Assembly: GCA_022559985.1 (NCBI GenBank)
Contig: JAFJTR010000053.1
Location: 124,001 to 188,000, forward strand
Length of the DNA stretch: 64,000 bases
Reading direction: 5' to 3'
Source of the DNA: Parastagonospora avenae f. sp. tritici 18332-5
Taxonomy: Eukaryota > Ascomycota > Dothideomycetes > Pleosporales > Phaeosphaeriaceae
Shown here: positions 45,779 through 56,687 of the stretch, piece after piece
Numbering within the stretch: the stretch's first letter is position 1
Layout of the letters: each line of letters begins with the position of its first letter
Translations under genes and position numbers: made by a program
Notes under the pieces: model-generated
Told to the model about the DNA's origin: nothing
Database searches by the model: none
What the model saw: the letters and a program-made list of their open reading frames with translations, nothing else

Positions 45779-46185
45779 TCACAACAACGTCCCAGTAACC
45801 GGCCCACCAACTTCCTTCTTACTCGTAACATGACCCACAGGCTCATCCGTTGCTCCTTCATGCCCATGTCCCACACCTCCCTTGCCATGTTTCTTCCAAA
45901 ACTCCGTTTCAGCCGCCTTCCCGCCATGATTGTTCACATGCGCCGGATCCGCTATCGCACTCTCCCTCTGCTTCTCATCAGATTTGGATTCCAGGGTGAC
46001 TGCGTTCTTGAGGTAGTGTGCGGCTTGGTGGAGAGGGTTGTGATCAACTTGTTGACATCTGAGTGACATGATTTGCCATTGTCGAGAGTGATGATACCTT
46101 TCTTGTTCTTTTCGTCTTCGACGTCTGTATCGGAGATGGGAGAGACGAAACTGACCGGGCGAGGGTTGTGGGGTTGGTTGGACAT
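45779..46185 (-). CDS. Small hypothetical protein, tandem paralogue B
   Basis: Exon 1 (46185-46098) and exon 2 (46047-45779) join over a 50-nt GTATCA-CAAG intron (phase 1), giving 118 residues. The join restores continuity: RPVSFVSPISDTDVEDEKNKK / VDHNPLHQAAHYLKNAVTLES. Shared blocks with paralogue A are SFVSPISDT, YLKNAVTLE, R-E-S-x-I-x-D and EFW+KHG. The C-terminus is Gly/His/Thr-rich (GVGHGHEGATDEPVGH). No signal peptide or membrane helix. Function unknown. Paralogue A has no intron at the matching place, so an intron was gained or lost after duplication. Confidence 0.68.
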
Positions 46186-46549
46186 GGTGAGTACTGTGAG
46201 TATCTGCAATCAACGGCGGGACACGCTTGCTTTGTGGATGTCGCGGAAATGTTCGGTATTATGACTGCGCAAGTGGTTATCATCATCTTCATGTTCAGCT
46301 AGGTGTTCTGACGTCAAGTGCTGTGATAGTGCGGATGGGTTCGGATGGTGGACCGCGGCGGACAATTGGCACCCGCCATCTTTGAACTTCATGTCTCTAC
46401 CAGGCGATGCATCGAGCCATGCCCTTTTGTTTGAGATACGATTGCGGAAGAAGTAAACGTGAATCGTGTCAACGTCTCATGAAACGTCATTGTGTATTCA
46501 ACACAGCCATGAAGTTGTACAGTGGTATTCATTTCTCCAACTCGTGCGA
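46186..46549. other. Intergenic, no gene seen
   Basis: 364 bp between paralogue B and the ADIP-domain gene stop; nothing recognisable. Confidence 0.45.
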
Positions 46550-48468
46550 CTAACAACCCAACAGGTTCTCCAGCTCTTCTGGTGTGAGCGTGCTCTTTCT
46601 CCTCTTTGGCCGTCCTTGTATCTTTGTCTTTGTCGGAGACCGCGTTGTACGCCTCTTTTGCTTGCTCTCTGTTTCTGTCGCGCCTTCACTCATCTCGTTC
46701 GTGGTGGACGAAGCCTGCAGGCCTTCGGCGGCGGCGGCGGCAGCAGCTTCCGCTTGTGCTAGCTTATCATGTACTGTGAGCTTCGGCGAGGGCTCATCTG
46801 GATGGGGCCGCGGGCTGGAGTTACGTTTTCGAGTCTGTGAGACATTGTTAGCCTTGATCCTCTTATTCGCAATGATTTTGCAACGTACTTGTCTGGATGT
46901 GGGCTCGTCCTGAGCTATTGATCTCGGATTACGCCCTGACGAGCGTGTCCTCTTGGTGGCTGCTTTCGCGACACTAGGACTCTCTGTGGCTACCAGATCG
47001 AGACCAGAAGTGTCTGCGTTCTCATCCTCCAACTGTGACGGTGTGTTCGGTATTGACGCAGAGAAAGCGACTTTGCGGGGTGATCTGATGGGTGATTTAT
47101 TGCCGTTCGTTTCCCTGAGTGCTGTAGGCTTGTTGGGCTCTAGTTTCAAATTGAATATGTCGGTAGTGCCTGTCTTCTCAGCCACGATATGCTCTGGAGC
47201 GGGAGACGAAGGAGTTGGTTGCTCGTCCGCTTCTTCAAGCTCCTCATCAAAGACAGAGCTGGCCCCTTCTTCCTCTTCGTCTTCATCTTCCTCAATCATA
47301 GAGATGTCCTCCCGATTCACGGACTCCAGCCCTACGCCTAAGCCTAGTCCCATCCTCAGCTCCTCGAGATTAATGGTATCGCCATTGGTCATGCGCTTTC
47401 GCCACGAGTCCATCAACATGAAGGATTCACGTAGGCGGGCCTCCATTTTCTCCCAGCCAGCGCGCAACCGATGTATCTCCTCTTCGCGCATCTCAACCTC
47501 GTCGACGGCCACGAAGTTCGGGTTAGTGAGGAGGTTCTTCAGGTTGTCTAATACCGTGTCCATGTCGCTTGCAAGGGTTTCGTAGTTGGCTGGCAATGCT
47601 TGGAACATGCTTGGCTGCGTGTTCTCGTTCTCTTCGCCAATGACCGACAGGCCCTCTGCGTCCTCTCGGCTGTTGCTCTCTGGCATGCCCTGCAGCTCCT
47701 TCAGCGTCATGAGCGTGCTCCTGACAAGGCCGATCAGGTTGTCATTCTCGTCGCTCAGACTTTGGCTGAGCTGGGTGAGGAACTCGGTCGTCTCCTGCTT
47801 GAGGCTGTACCCAGGGTCGTCGAGATCTGGCGCGTCGTCTCGAATGCTACTGGTCGATCCACCTAGGCCGATACTCCCAGGGTTGATTGTGATGCTCGCG
47901 CCCACCAGGCCAGTCTTGTTGCCCCTCTGCTGCGTGGTCAGGTGACCCTTCAGCTTCTGGATCTGCACATCGCGCTTTCGCACATCGTTTGCGCAGCTCG
48001 TGCGGATCTGCTGGACGGTCGTCTTCAATCGCAGCATTTCATCCCGAAGACTGCGAGCGGATGACTCGGCGGTTCGGAGGGCGGCGCGGGCAGAGCGTTC
48101 TTGCGACTGCGCCAGAGAGACTTGGCGCGCGAGGTCTTCATTGCGCGTCTGAAGCTTTTCGAGGGCGATTGTTTGGCGCGTTGACTCGGAGCGTAAAGTG
48201 CGCAGCGTCTCTGCCATGGACTCGCGATACTCCTGATCGCGCTGCCAAGTCTTAGTATGAGATGCACATTGTGCAGCCAGACACTTACATCGCGCTTCAA
48301 TATCAGATCGTGCACCACGTTGATGATATGCGCCATTGTCTGTTCCTTCCCACCGGCGCCGCGAGAGGGGTGCGCGAACTCGATCGCCTTGCCATCGCGC
48401 AATAGCCCGCGTGCTAACAACAAGTTGTTGATGTATGCCGATGCCGTCTTAAGGTTGTGCGCCTCCAT
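46550..48468 (-). CDS. ADIP-domain coiled-coil protein (TINA/Msd1/SSX2IP-like)
   Basis: Exon 1 (48468-48289) and exon 2 (48241-46550) join in phase 0 over a 47-nt GTAAGT-GGCAG intron. The N-terminus (NLKTASAYINNLLLARGLL, IEFAHP, then MAHIINVVHDLILKRDRDQEYRESM) and a long coiled coil to about residue 190 match the afadin/alpha-actinin-binding (ADIP) family, which includes A. nidulans TINA, S. pombe Msd1 and human SSX2IP: microtubule minus-end anchoring proteins at spindle pole bodies or centrosomes. The C-terminal half is acidic and Ser/Pro-rich with many basic SPxK/R-like sites (NKSPIRSPRK, TRSPTKTK). Within exon 2 a canonical 54-nt intron (46888-46835, GTACGT donor, GCTAAC branch, CACAG acceptor) is in frame and open, so the protein is 605 residues if spliced and 623 if not. 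Confidence 0.82.
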
Positions 48469-49425
48469 TTTTGCCGTCGTCGTGCGTGGAAGACGCGCGC
48501 GATATGACGATGGTGTTGCTGCTCTGTTTACGCCGCCCGGACCACCGTCAACAGTCGCTGGTCGCACTTTCCAGACTCCGTCCTTTTGGGACTAGCACTT
48601 CCCATTGCCGCTCTCCACAATAATCCCACATGGCGGGCCTGCACATACGCCTTGTCCGTCCCGACCCTCACGCGATGCACGACGACACCTGTATTCGATA
48701 GCGGCTTCAAAGCGTTCCGTCGTCATCCTCACACAATACTGCGAGCATCGCACGATTGACGTCCTGATTTCGATGGCGAAGCCTGTCCTTCTCGGCCCTT
48801 ATGTGCAAACACGAACTTCCCAGCTGAAAGTTTTTAAGCCAGCAGGCTATTTTTGGTGCAATTGCAATCGTGTCCTGCATCCTGGGAGGATTCACGCGTA
48901 TTGTGGATGCACTGTGACTTGAATGTGGAGATCGACTGCATGTTCAATTTGCTGGCAGAAATGCCACTACAAGCCACCACAAGGGTGTACCTCGCGATGG
49001 CTTTTATCTTCTTTGATCAATGCAGCCAGCCCCGCCAAAACTGTGGTTATCAAGCCTGCGAATGCCAATCACCGTTAAATACCCGGTACCGGATACGAAG
49101 GTTTAGCAATGTGTGCCCGCTTTCGCTTTCGGCAGGCTTGCTGGAACGCCGGCGAAGGCTTATTCCCTTAGACTAGAGGTTACACAGCATCTGTGACAGG
49201 CGACATAAAGGCCTCGGTTCACCGTGCATGCTTGGCCAATGCCACCACTAGGACTATCGCGACACGGATACTCCCTTTGAGAAAGAGATGGGCAACATAC
49301 CCAGTCGTGCCAGGAGAAGGAAAAGTTTTATAGTTCCCATCTTCCGCCTTGGGCCGGTCTGACTGAATCTCCCTCCTTTCTCCCAAATTTTCGTTGATCC
49401 AAGCAGTCAGTCCATCGATTGAAAC
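48469..49425. other. Divergent intergenic region, no gene seen
   Basis: 957 bp between divergent ADIP-domain and FAD oxidoreductase genes. No recognised coding sequence. Confidence 0.45.
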
Positions 49426-51096
49426 ATGGAAAGAGTCTTCCGTGGAGCACTTGTAGCCGTGGCATTGGGCGCTCACTTAGCAACCGCTGCTCCCGACCAA
49501 GCTACATTACAAGCATGCACTGAAATAAAGAATGCACTGCCTGGCAAAGTCTTAACGACCGGGCTTCTGGCGGTCGAGTACGCATACGAGAAGCAGCAGT
49601 ATTGGTCGATGACACAGCGCTCTACTGATCCTGCATGTATCGTGCAGCCAGTGTCCGCTGAGGATGTGTCGGCTGTCATCAAAATTCTGCTCAAGTACCC
49701 CACCGTCAAGATGGCTACAAGAAGTGGTGGCCATGATCCGAACGCTGGACACAACGACGTTCAAGATGGCGTACTCATCACTATGACGGATATGGTGGGC
49801 GCTACATACGACGCAACAAAAGGAGTGGCCTATGTGAAGCCTGGAGGCGAGTGGAATGATGTTATCGGAGACTTGGAACCAAGCGGTGTCACAATGCTTG
49901 GTGGACGCCTAGGTACGTACATATCCAGGTTCGACCAACTGGCATCAGCGCTGACATCGGCTAGGAATTGTTGGTGTCGGTGGCCTCTTACTTGGAGGTG
50001 GCTTGTCGTTCCTCAGTGCGCAGCATGGTCTCGCGGCCGACAACATCATCGGATGGGAAACAGTCATGGCTAATGGCTCTATCGTGAACGTAGACGCCAA
50101 AACCCAGCCAGATCTCGCGAAGGCCATGAGAGGGAGTGGAAGCCAGTTTGGCATCGTAACCACTTTCACAGTCCAGACAGTCCCAATCGGCAACATATGG
50201 GGCGGATCTTGTGTCTACGCGCTGAATCAGAGTGAAGCTTTATATGCTGCGTTCCACAACTTTGTCGCAAACGGCGCTCAGGACCCCAAGGCCGCTGTCA
50301 TCTTCACGGATCTTTTACTTCTTGATGGCACATCTACAAAGCTTCTCTACTACTTTTACGACGGTCCTACACCCCCAACATCCGGGCCATTCGCCGACTT
50401 CTTCAAGATCCCGAACCTCACTTGTCTTCCCCGGACCCAGAAGTACTCGGAGCTAGTAAGTCTTACAACCTGGTACTATTTCCATCTGATCTGACACAGC
50501 ACAGGTCCGCGCAAACGGCGCCCCAGTCGCTCTACTCCAAGCCCGCTGCTCCTTCCGCGTTCGTATCCCCACCTTCCTCCCCACTCCCAACTAACCCCAA
50601 CCAGACCTACACCCTCCCCTACATCTCCACCCGCCCGCAGATGTACTCAGACATCCAAGCCAGATGGTCCTCCATCATCAAACCCTTCGCCAACATCCTG
50701 CGCCCCACCGCCCAATTCTCCGTCGACTTCCAGCCCTTCCCCGCCGCAATCGGCGCGCAATCGGCCGCCAAGGGCGGCAACGCCATGGGTCTGTCCGCCT
50801 CGGATGCGGACCTGGTTATCCTCGAGATCCAGGGGTCGTGGGCGCTGCCTGAAGACGACGCTGTTGCTTATAGTCTGTCGAAGCAGCTGACCGATTGGTT
50901 GGATCAGGAGGTGCCGCAGTGGCTGGATGAGGCGGGCATGAGCAGGGATATTTATCGCCCGCTTTATCTTAATGATGCGGCGGGCGATCAGGCGGTTGTG
51001 CAGAGTTATAGGGAATATGAGAAGTTGAAGGCGTTGCAGGCGCAGTATGATCCTAATGGGTTGTGGAGGGAGAGGGCAGGTGGGTTCAAGTATTAG
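49426..51096 (+). CDS. Secreted FAD-linked oxidoreductase (BBE / 6-hydroxynicotine-oxidase type)
   Basis: Four exons, 49426-49912, 49965-50455, 50505-50558 and 50605-51096, give 507 residues. A signal peptide (residues 1-22, VAVALGAHLATAA) precedes a PCMH FAD-binding domain: IVQPVSAEDVSAVIKIL, MATRSGGHDPNAG (the His that binds FAD covalently in this family), then LGGRLG/IVGVGGLLLGGGLSFLSAQHGLAADNI. The Cys of bicovalent enzymes is absent from the GGRLGIVG segment, so a monocovalent FAD is expected. The substrate domain ends with the BBE element (YRPLYLNDAAGDQAVVQSY ... LKALQAQYDPNGLWRERAGGFKY). Such enzymes oxidise alcohols, sugars or alkaloid-like substrates. There is no surrounding metabolic cluster, so the substrate is unknown. 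Donor of intron 3 (GTTCGT) is weak but phase-correct. Confidence 0.9.
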
Positions 51097-51891
51097 TGAC
51101 AGCAAGAAGGTAGATATTGGGGTGTTGTCTATTGTGAGCAGGGTATATTTGAGACATAATTATTATCGAAGAGAAGACTGCGTGTGTCGTTATGCTTGAG
51201 ACGCATCATTTTCCACCTTTGGACTAGACTGACATCTCGCTTTCGCTTTGAGGTTCGATTGGGGTTCCTGGACGTTGAGTCGATCATGCTGATCCTGAAC
51301 TTTATTTCTTTATTTCTTCTACTGCACCTTACTAGCTTCAGTATGGTAGGACACATCGCGTAGCTACAATAACAGTAGCAGCGTAATACCTCGGTAGATT
51401 TAAACAGAGGTTAGTGTCTTGCTTGTTCTACACATTCTTCGCTTTCTTAGACATGAGACTTGATTCTTTTTAGCTCTGCTGGTGCCGCAAGGCTAGAAGT
51501 CCCATTGAGGCTAGGCGTGTTTTGTCTTACCGGACTTGGCAATGTGCGGTAGACTCAGAGAAGAGAAACTACAATTATGAAGTGATATACTATGAGATAC
51601 TTCAGTAATTTATCATAACTATCTCGCAATATTGTTATCACTTGTGATAATGCACAAGGAATCGAAGGCTCCGTGAAGTATGTGACTACATTATCTCTAA
51701 CTTACGCTTGTATGGACAGTAGTCAGCCCTTAATAAGAACTGGCATATAGCGAGTCAAGAATGGTAAATGCATAACGCGCCCAAATGAGCACGTATACGA
51801 GTGGTGAGCATATGTGTGGTCGTAAGGGATCTGCACACTCCGACGGAGTCGCAAACACAGCTGACAAGCAGCGCGACAAGAAGCCACACCA
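51097..51891. other. Intergenic, AT-richer, no gene seen
   Basis: About 800 bp between the oxidoreductase stop and the broken Cys-rich gene. Richer in A/T than the surroundings around 51540-51720. No recognisable feature. Confidence 0.45.
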
Positions 51892-52654
51892 TCAAAATTT
51901 CCGACGCGTCTTCCCCTTGCCGGCCTTCTTGGTCTTCTTCTCGTCGGCCAGCTTCTGAGCGGCTTCAGCCTTTGATGCAGCTTGAGCCTGTCGCTCAGCC
52001 TCCGGTCCAAACTCGGCCTTGTGCTTCATGGTTCGATTGAGAGCCGCGCGCGACTGCTTGTGCTCCTTCGCCTTCTTGCCGCGGTACTGGCTCGGCTTGC
52101 CCTTCGAAGGGGGCTGAATCACCCCGTGATGATCGCGCCACTGCTGAGCGGGTACAGTTGGAGCGAGACCGTGAGGGTTGGCATATTCGGATCCGGGACG
52201 ATGCCGGTGAAGGGCGGGACGAAGGGGTCGGTCTCTTCCTCTGGTGGAACTTCTTCTTCATCCTCTACGAATTCTGCATTAGTCTCGGGTTCTTTGCTCT
52301 CGTTCTACAATTCCTCGATACACTCATCTGGCCAATTATCGCGTGTGCCCTTGAACTTCAGGTTGTGGCCTTGGGCATGGGGGTGCCTTGCGCAGCCGAC
52401 GTGGGACCAGGTAGAGAAGTGCTCACCGCACACCTCACAGAAGGCTATTTGATTCTTAGTATATGTAATTCCAATGGAGTGGACTGTTGGGTTTACCTAG
52501 ATGCAGCTTCTGGTAGCACTTCCGCTTGATTGGCTTCTGTAGTGGTTTGGGCAGTACAAAAATGCCTATGTACTAGGCAAAGCAGAGTTGGTTTTGTTTA
52601 GAAGTAACTTACTGCGCAGATAGGACAATGGTGAGTTGATCGTCCAATCTTCAT
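51892..52654 (-). pseudogene. Cys-rich zinc-finger-like gene, apparently broken by a stop and a frameshift
   Basis: Exons 52654-52613, 52536-52497 and 52444-52305 join with good GT-AG introns to a 73-residue protein: MKIGRSTHHCPICA, KPIKRKCYQKLHL, AFCEVCGEHFSTWSHVGCARHPHAQGHNLKFKG, ending ECIEEL and a TAG at 52307-52305. The same frame continues past that stop with protein-like acidic sequence (NESKEPETNAEFVEDEEE ... DPFVPPFTGIV). Near 52190-52200 a one-base shift is needed to enter the frame reading GSEYANPHGLAPTVPAQQWRDHHG, then KPSQYRGKKAKEHKQSRAAL and a basic C-terminus KAGKGKTRRKF ending at 51892. Read together these look like one about 200-residue protein with one nonsense and one frameshift lesion. 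The alternative is an intact 73-residue gene plus an unrelated downstream exon. The family is not identified. Confidence 0.5.
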
Positions 52655-53232
52655 AGTGTTGATGTTATTGATGAGGGGGGTTGAACATCCCGACGAAGTT
52701 AGGACCGTACTCGGCGCGCAGGTCGAGGATGCCCGAAACCCATTTGGGCATCTTGAGGAAGTCGACTGGTTGTTAGATCTAAAAGCAGTTGAGGCAACAG
52801 TCGTTCTGTCAAGTGATTATACAGAAGCATTGTGAGAGTGCAAGGCCATTTGTAGCCCCAGGCAGTCCGGTCATGATATTTAGTTACACATACGCCGCAT
52901 GGTCAATGCGTTCTCCAGGTTGTTGCTTTACAGTGCACTGTTGGAACGTGTTTATTCACTGTACAGCCAATTCACAGATTGTGGGTCCCTATCAAAACCG
53001 AGTAATCTCAAAGTGCCAAGGCAACAGCTGCTCGAGAAAGGCCTTAGCTTGCACGATCGAGGTGCTCTGACTTAGTTTGCAGGCCTAGTGTAATCCCCAA
53101 ATACTCCCCCCTGGAGTATAAGGGTCCGCCTCCAATCGCCTTGTTCTTCCACGCAACAGACTCGACCACGGTTTCCTCAACCACGACTCTTACATTCGAC
53201 ATCACTTCTAAGTTCAAAACTTCGCGACCATC
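52655..53232. other. Intergenic with a short coding-like fragment
   Basis: On the minus strand about 52771-52672 reads VDFLKMPKWVSGILDLRA, EYGPNFVGMFNPP and then stops: protein-like but unattached to any gene. The rest is the presumed promoter of the downstream kinase-like frame, with a TATA-like GTATAAGG near 53117. Confidence 0.35.
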
Positions 53233-55809
53233 ATGTTCAGCAAGCTTAGCTTGAAGACATTGGTATCCGACCTCTTCTCAGATCACAAGGACGGCAAACC
53301 AAAGGTTCGCAATAGGCTGCGAAAGCCACCTCCTCCACCGAAGATTCCAAAGTACGCCATTTGCTCAGCAAAAATTGGCGAGAGCCGTCTCCAACCATCG
53401 CCTATCCTCTCCACATCAAAGGAGAAGATTAGACTGGGGCTTCAGCGGGCCTTCAAGAAGAAGACTCAAGACACATTTGTGGTCCACGCAACGTATCCTG
53501 CAATCCTTTTTATAGATATCCTACAGCAGCCTGCTCAGATCCCGCCAATGATAGCCGACAACGGTCCAACAGAAAATATAACAACTCCTACAGACACCCA
53601 AACCGGACAGGGTGAAGACTAACCACTCATTAGTGTGGTCACAGCAGACCCTCCCGACGCTCGCGTAAAGGTTTACGATCCTTCCTGGGATCGCTTCACT
53701 ATCTGGGAGCCCCACTTGACCCTGGCTAAATTGCAGGCGCAATATGGCGGGGACGTTGTACATGATAGCTTAGTCGAGGTCGATGAAAAGAATGCCCAGG
53801 AGAACGTCATCGAACACTCTCCTCTTCAATCCGTCACCCCAGGCAACGAACCTATCTACGACACTCAAGAAGTGGGTTAAGCCTTCGTTGCTACCAAAAT
53901 CGACAAGTACTCGACCTTAAAGTCTCCCGAGTTCGAACATGAGCGAAAGGCGCACGACATAGCCAGAGGCAAATATTTGCGTTTGAACACGAGCAAACAC
54001 GAAGCAGTCGATAATAATAGGGACGACCCGGACACTGATCACGAGAGCTGCGGTAGTTCTAACTCGCCCGTACCCCATACTACAGACGACACCAGCGTGA
54101 TGGGAAGTGAAGATGAACTTGAACGCCAGCCCGGACACGAAGAGAGCAAAGAAGACAACTGCAAGAAGATGGAAGACATGCAAATTCACGATAAGGACGG
54201 AGACATTGGCGAGGATGGATCAAAGTCCAGTGATGACACCGACAAGATTCTGGTCGAGATTGTGCATATTAAGGGCCCCACCAACGGTCAGGATGAAGAC
54301 CAGAGCGATCATGAAGACAATGTTCAACGTACGGATGTGCAAAAGATCAAAATTCACATCAATAGCGCCGCTCAAGGCAGCGACGGAGGTGAAGATTCTG
54401 AAGAGGACAGCGACTCCGAAGACTCCGAAGACTCCAAAGATGACGACGATCATGAATTCATTGATCGTTCCGATTGGGAGCCTTTGCGGCATATCCCCAA
54501 CGACCATTTCATCAAGATCCTCGCCCAACACCTTCTAGGCTCCGGTGATCCTCAGGAAGATCAGTTCCAATATATCAATGTATTTGAAGGTGCATACAAC
54601 TATGTCCGAATGTTTGAGATCACCTGGGGTCCCTCTGCCGGTACCTACGTCTTCAAGATTCCTGCAGTAGGCACAGCTTCTCGCTGGGTGAAGCAAGATG
54701 CCTACATGCTCCGATCAGAGTATGGCACTTTGAAGCTCATCCATGAGCGTACGAAGTGCCCGGTTCCCGAAGTCATCGCCTACGCTGACACTCTCACAAA
54801 CGTGTTGGGTGCACCGTTCATCATCACGAAGGCCTGCTCTGGCGTCAGCGCTTACGACATTTGGTTCGATCGAACGATAAATAACGAAGATGATGTAGTG
54901 AACGCAGAATCCCCGTCTCCAGATCGCCTCCGTAAGCGTGTGACCTTACTCAAGTCACTAGCCCACGCCATGTCTGAGCTGCAGACTCTCTCGTTCGACA
55001 AGATTGGTATCTTGAACTTCGACAACACCAACAGCAATGGCTCTCCAACTATCGGCCCATGTTGGCACGAGAACATGAACGCTTACGAATCGGAAGAAGA
55101 CTTGTTTAGTGATAAATGCTTGTGCGAAGCACCTGTCCAAACCTCCAGCCGAGATATATGAATCACTGGTCTTCGCGCCAAGTGGTCTCACAACACTGCA
55201 GAAGGCGGCCGCGTCATGGTTATCGAACAAATCATGGAAGCGATTTTTTGCCTTCCTCCTTTCGCCCACTCGTCAACACCAGGCGATGAGAAGGAGACAT
55301 TCGTTCTTCGCTACAACGATCTCAACTTCCAGAACGTTTTCTGCGATCCCGAGACGGGCGAGGTGACTGGCATCATCGACTGGGAGCGCTGCAGCACGGC
55401 ACCTCGCTGCGTAGGCTCTTCATGCCTGCCCGTCTTCCTCACCACAGACTGGTTTCCAGACTACAAGGCCTGCACTGCGGTGCATCGTTATTGGTCCCTG
55501 GAGACTTATCACGATATCTACTCGAAAGCGATGATTGCTGCGACCGGTACTGAGGGGGATGGCAAATACACGGCCAAGTCTGCCTTGTATCAAGCTGCAC
55601 ATGGTGCGTTGTACGAGGGTCCGTCTGGCGGTAGTATTCGGCATTTTGCTCGATACGTCTTTCGACAGACACCAGTATTGCACGGGATCCGGGAAGATGA
55701 GTTTTTGGACTGGCTGGGCGATACTTGGGCCAAGTATGGGCAGTGTGTACTGAACCGACTGCTACAGGTTATTGCTCCGGATGTCTCGACCACTGGTCGC
55801 AACGTTTGA
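53233..55809 (+). pseudogene. Aminoglycoside-phosphotransferase/kinase-like gene interrupted by three in-frame stops
   Basis: One reading frame of 859 codons runs from the ATG at 53233 to a TGA at 55809, interrupted by TAA (53620-53622), TAA (53878-53880) and TGA (55159-55161). There is no frame change. The N-terminal part is basic and Pro-rich (FSDHKDGKPKVRNRLRKPPPPPK); the middle is very acidic (SEEDSDSEDSEDSKDDDD); the C-terminal part is an APH-type phosphotransferase fold of the kind expanded in filamentous fungi: YNYVRMFEITW, TYVFKIPAVGTASRW, LIHERTKCPVPEVIAY, then the catalytic loop FVLRYNDLNFQNVFCDP and the metal-binding GIIDWERCSTAPRCVG. So the nucleotide and catalytic motifs survive. 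Each stop is one C-to-T change from CAA, CAA and CGA respectively. Missed introns could hide a stop, but the flanking frames read through without splice-like gaps. Confidence 0.7.
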
Positions 55810-55902
55810 GGTGGTGGCCATGCGGGCAACATGGTGCATGGTTTTCAATTTGTTGCATTTCGCTTTTATTTTTGTGTTTCTGGTTTGGGAAACTTTCGAA
55901 AA

Positions 55903-56439
55903 TGTCGGATCATGAGTATCGGTAGGTAAGTCGGCTGCTTACTGCTGCGGCGCTGCCCAACAGCCGACTCGATCCTACTTCGGCTCTACTCTTATCAGAC
56001 CCGATATACCTCTGTAGCATCCCCACGTAGCTAGGAAGAATCAATACCAATACCAGTCACCAGAAGAACCTCGTTGTTGTTATTCACCCGTACGATCGTA
56101 CAAGGCTTAACAACAGAAAAAATATTATTGATGCACCCAATCGCTGCCTTATGTATTCCAATTTCTTTTAGTGAAGAAATCTCGCCGCCGCAGAATTTCA
56201 GGCGATGCTAAAATATCAATTTTGTTGGTAGGCCTTGTACAATTGTACAGGTGAATAACAACAACGAGGTTCTTCTGGTGACTGGTATTGGTATTGATTC
56301 TTCCTAGCTATGTGGGGATGCTACAGAGGTATATCGGGTCTGATAAGAGTAGAGCCGAAGTAGGATCGAAGAAGGATCGAGTCGGCTCGTTGGTCAGTGT
56401 CGAGTAGACGACGTCTCTACCGATACTCACGATCCGACA
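55903..56439. mobile_element. 537-bp fold-back element (long-TIR MITE-like)
   Basis: Near-perfect inverted repeats. The outer ends read TGTCGGATC(A/G)TGAGTATCGGTAG on the left and the complement on the right. The best-paired block is about 55972-56089 against 56366-56245, about 120 bp with one clear mismatch, and pairing continues inward to about 56113 and 56224. A loop of about 110 bp (56114-56223) is AT-rich. There is no ORF for a transposase. No convincing target-site duplication is seen (flanks ...TCGAAAA and AATTTCC...). The structure fits a non-autonomous DNA transposon or a fold-back element inserted 94 bp after the kinase-like frame. Confidence 0.85.
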
Positions 56440-56687
56440 AATTTCCTGTATGTATTATCGTCATGATTATCGGGCATATACCATCCCACCCTGGCATCGT
56501 GTTCGCCCAGGAAACCACCGAAGTATAAAGGAAAATCTGCAGGCCATGTACGCGAGTTCATGCGATTCCCCCATCCATGTGTATGCTTCCAAATTCTGAA
56601 GCAAACCAGAAAAAATGTAGAACAAATGAAAACCATGATTACAAGCTCAAAAAGACAACGCTATGCATATATACGTGGAAACAGAAT

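Noticed and set aside
49426..51096. Part of a secondary-metabolite cluster around the FAD oxidoreductase
   Set aside because: No PKS, NRPS, terpene cyclase, P450 or cluster regulator lies nearby.
52194..52307. An intron to explain both the stop and the frame change in the Cys-rich gene
   Set aside because: No canonical donor/acceptor pair around the stop and the shift keeps both flanking protein-like segments.
53600..53660. A short intron (GTGAAGACTAAC...AG) to remove the first stop of the kinase-like frame
   Set aside because: It would be only about 22-36 nt, below the size of every other intron here, and the other two stops have no similar explanation.
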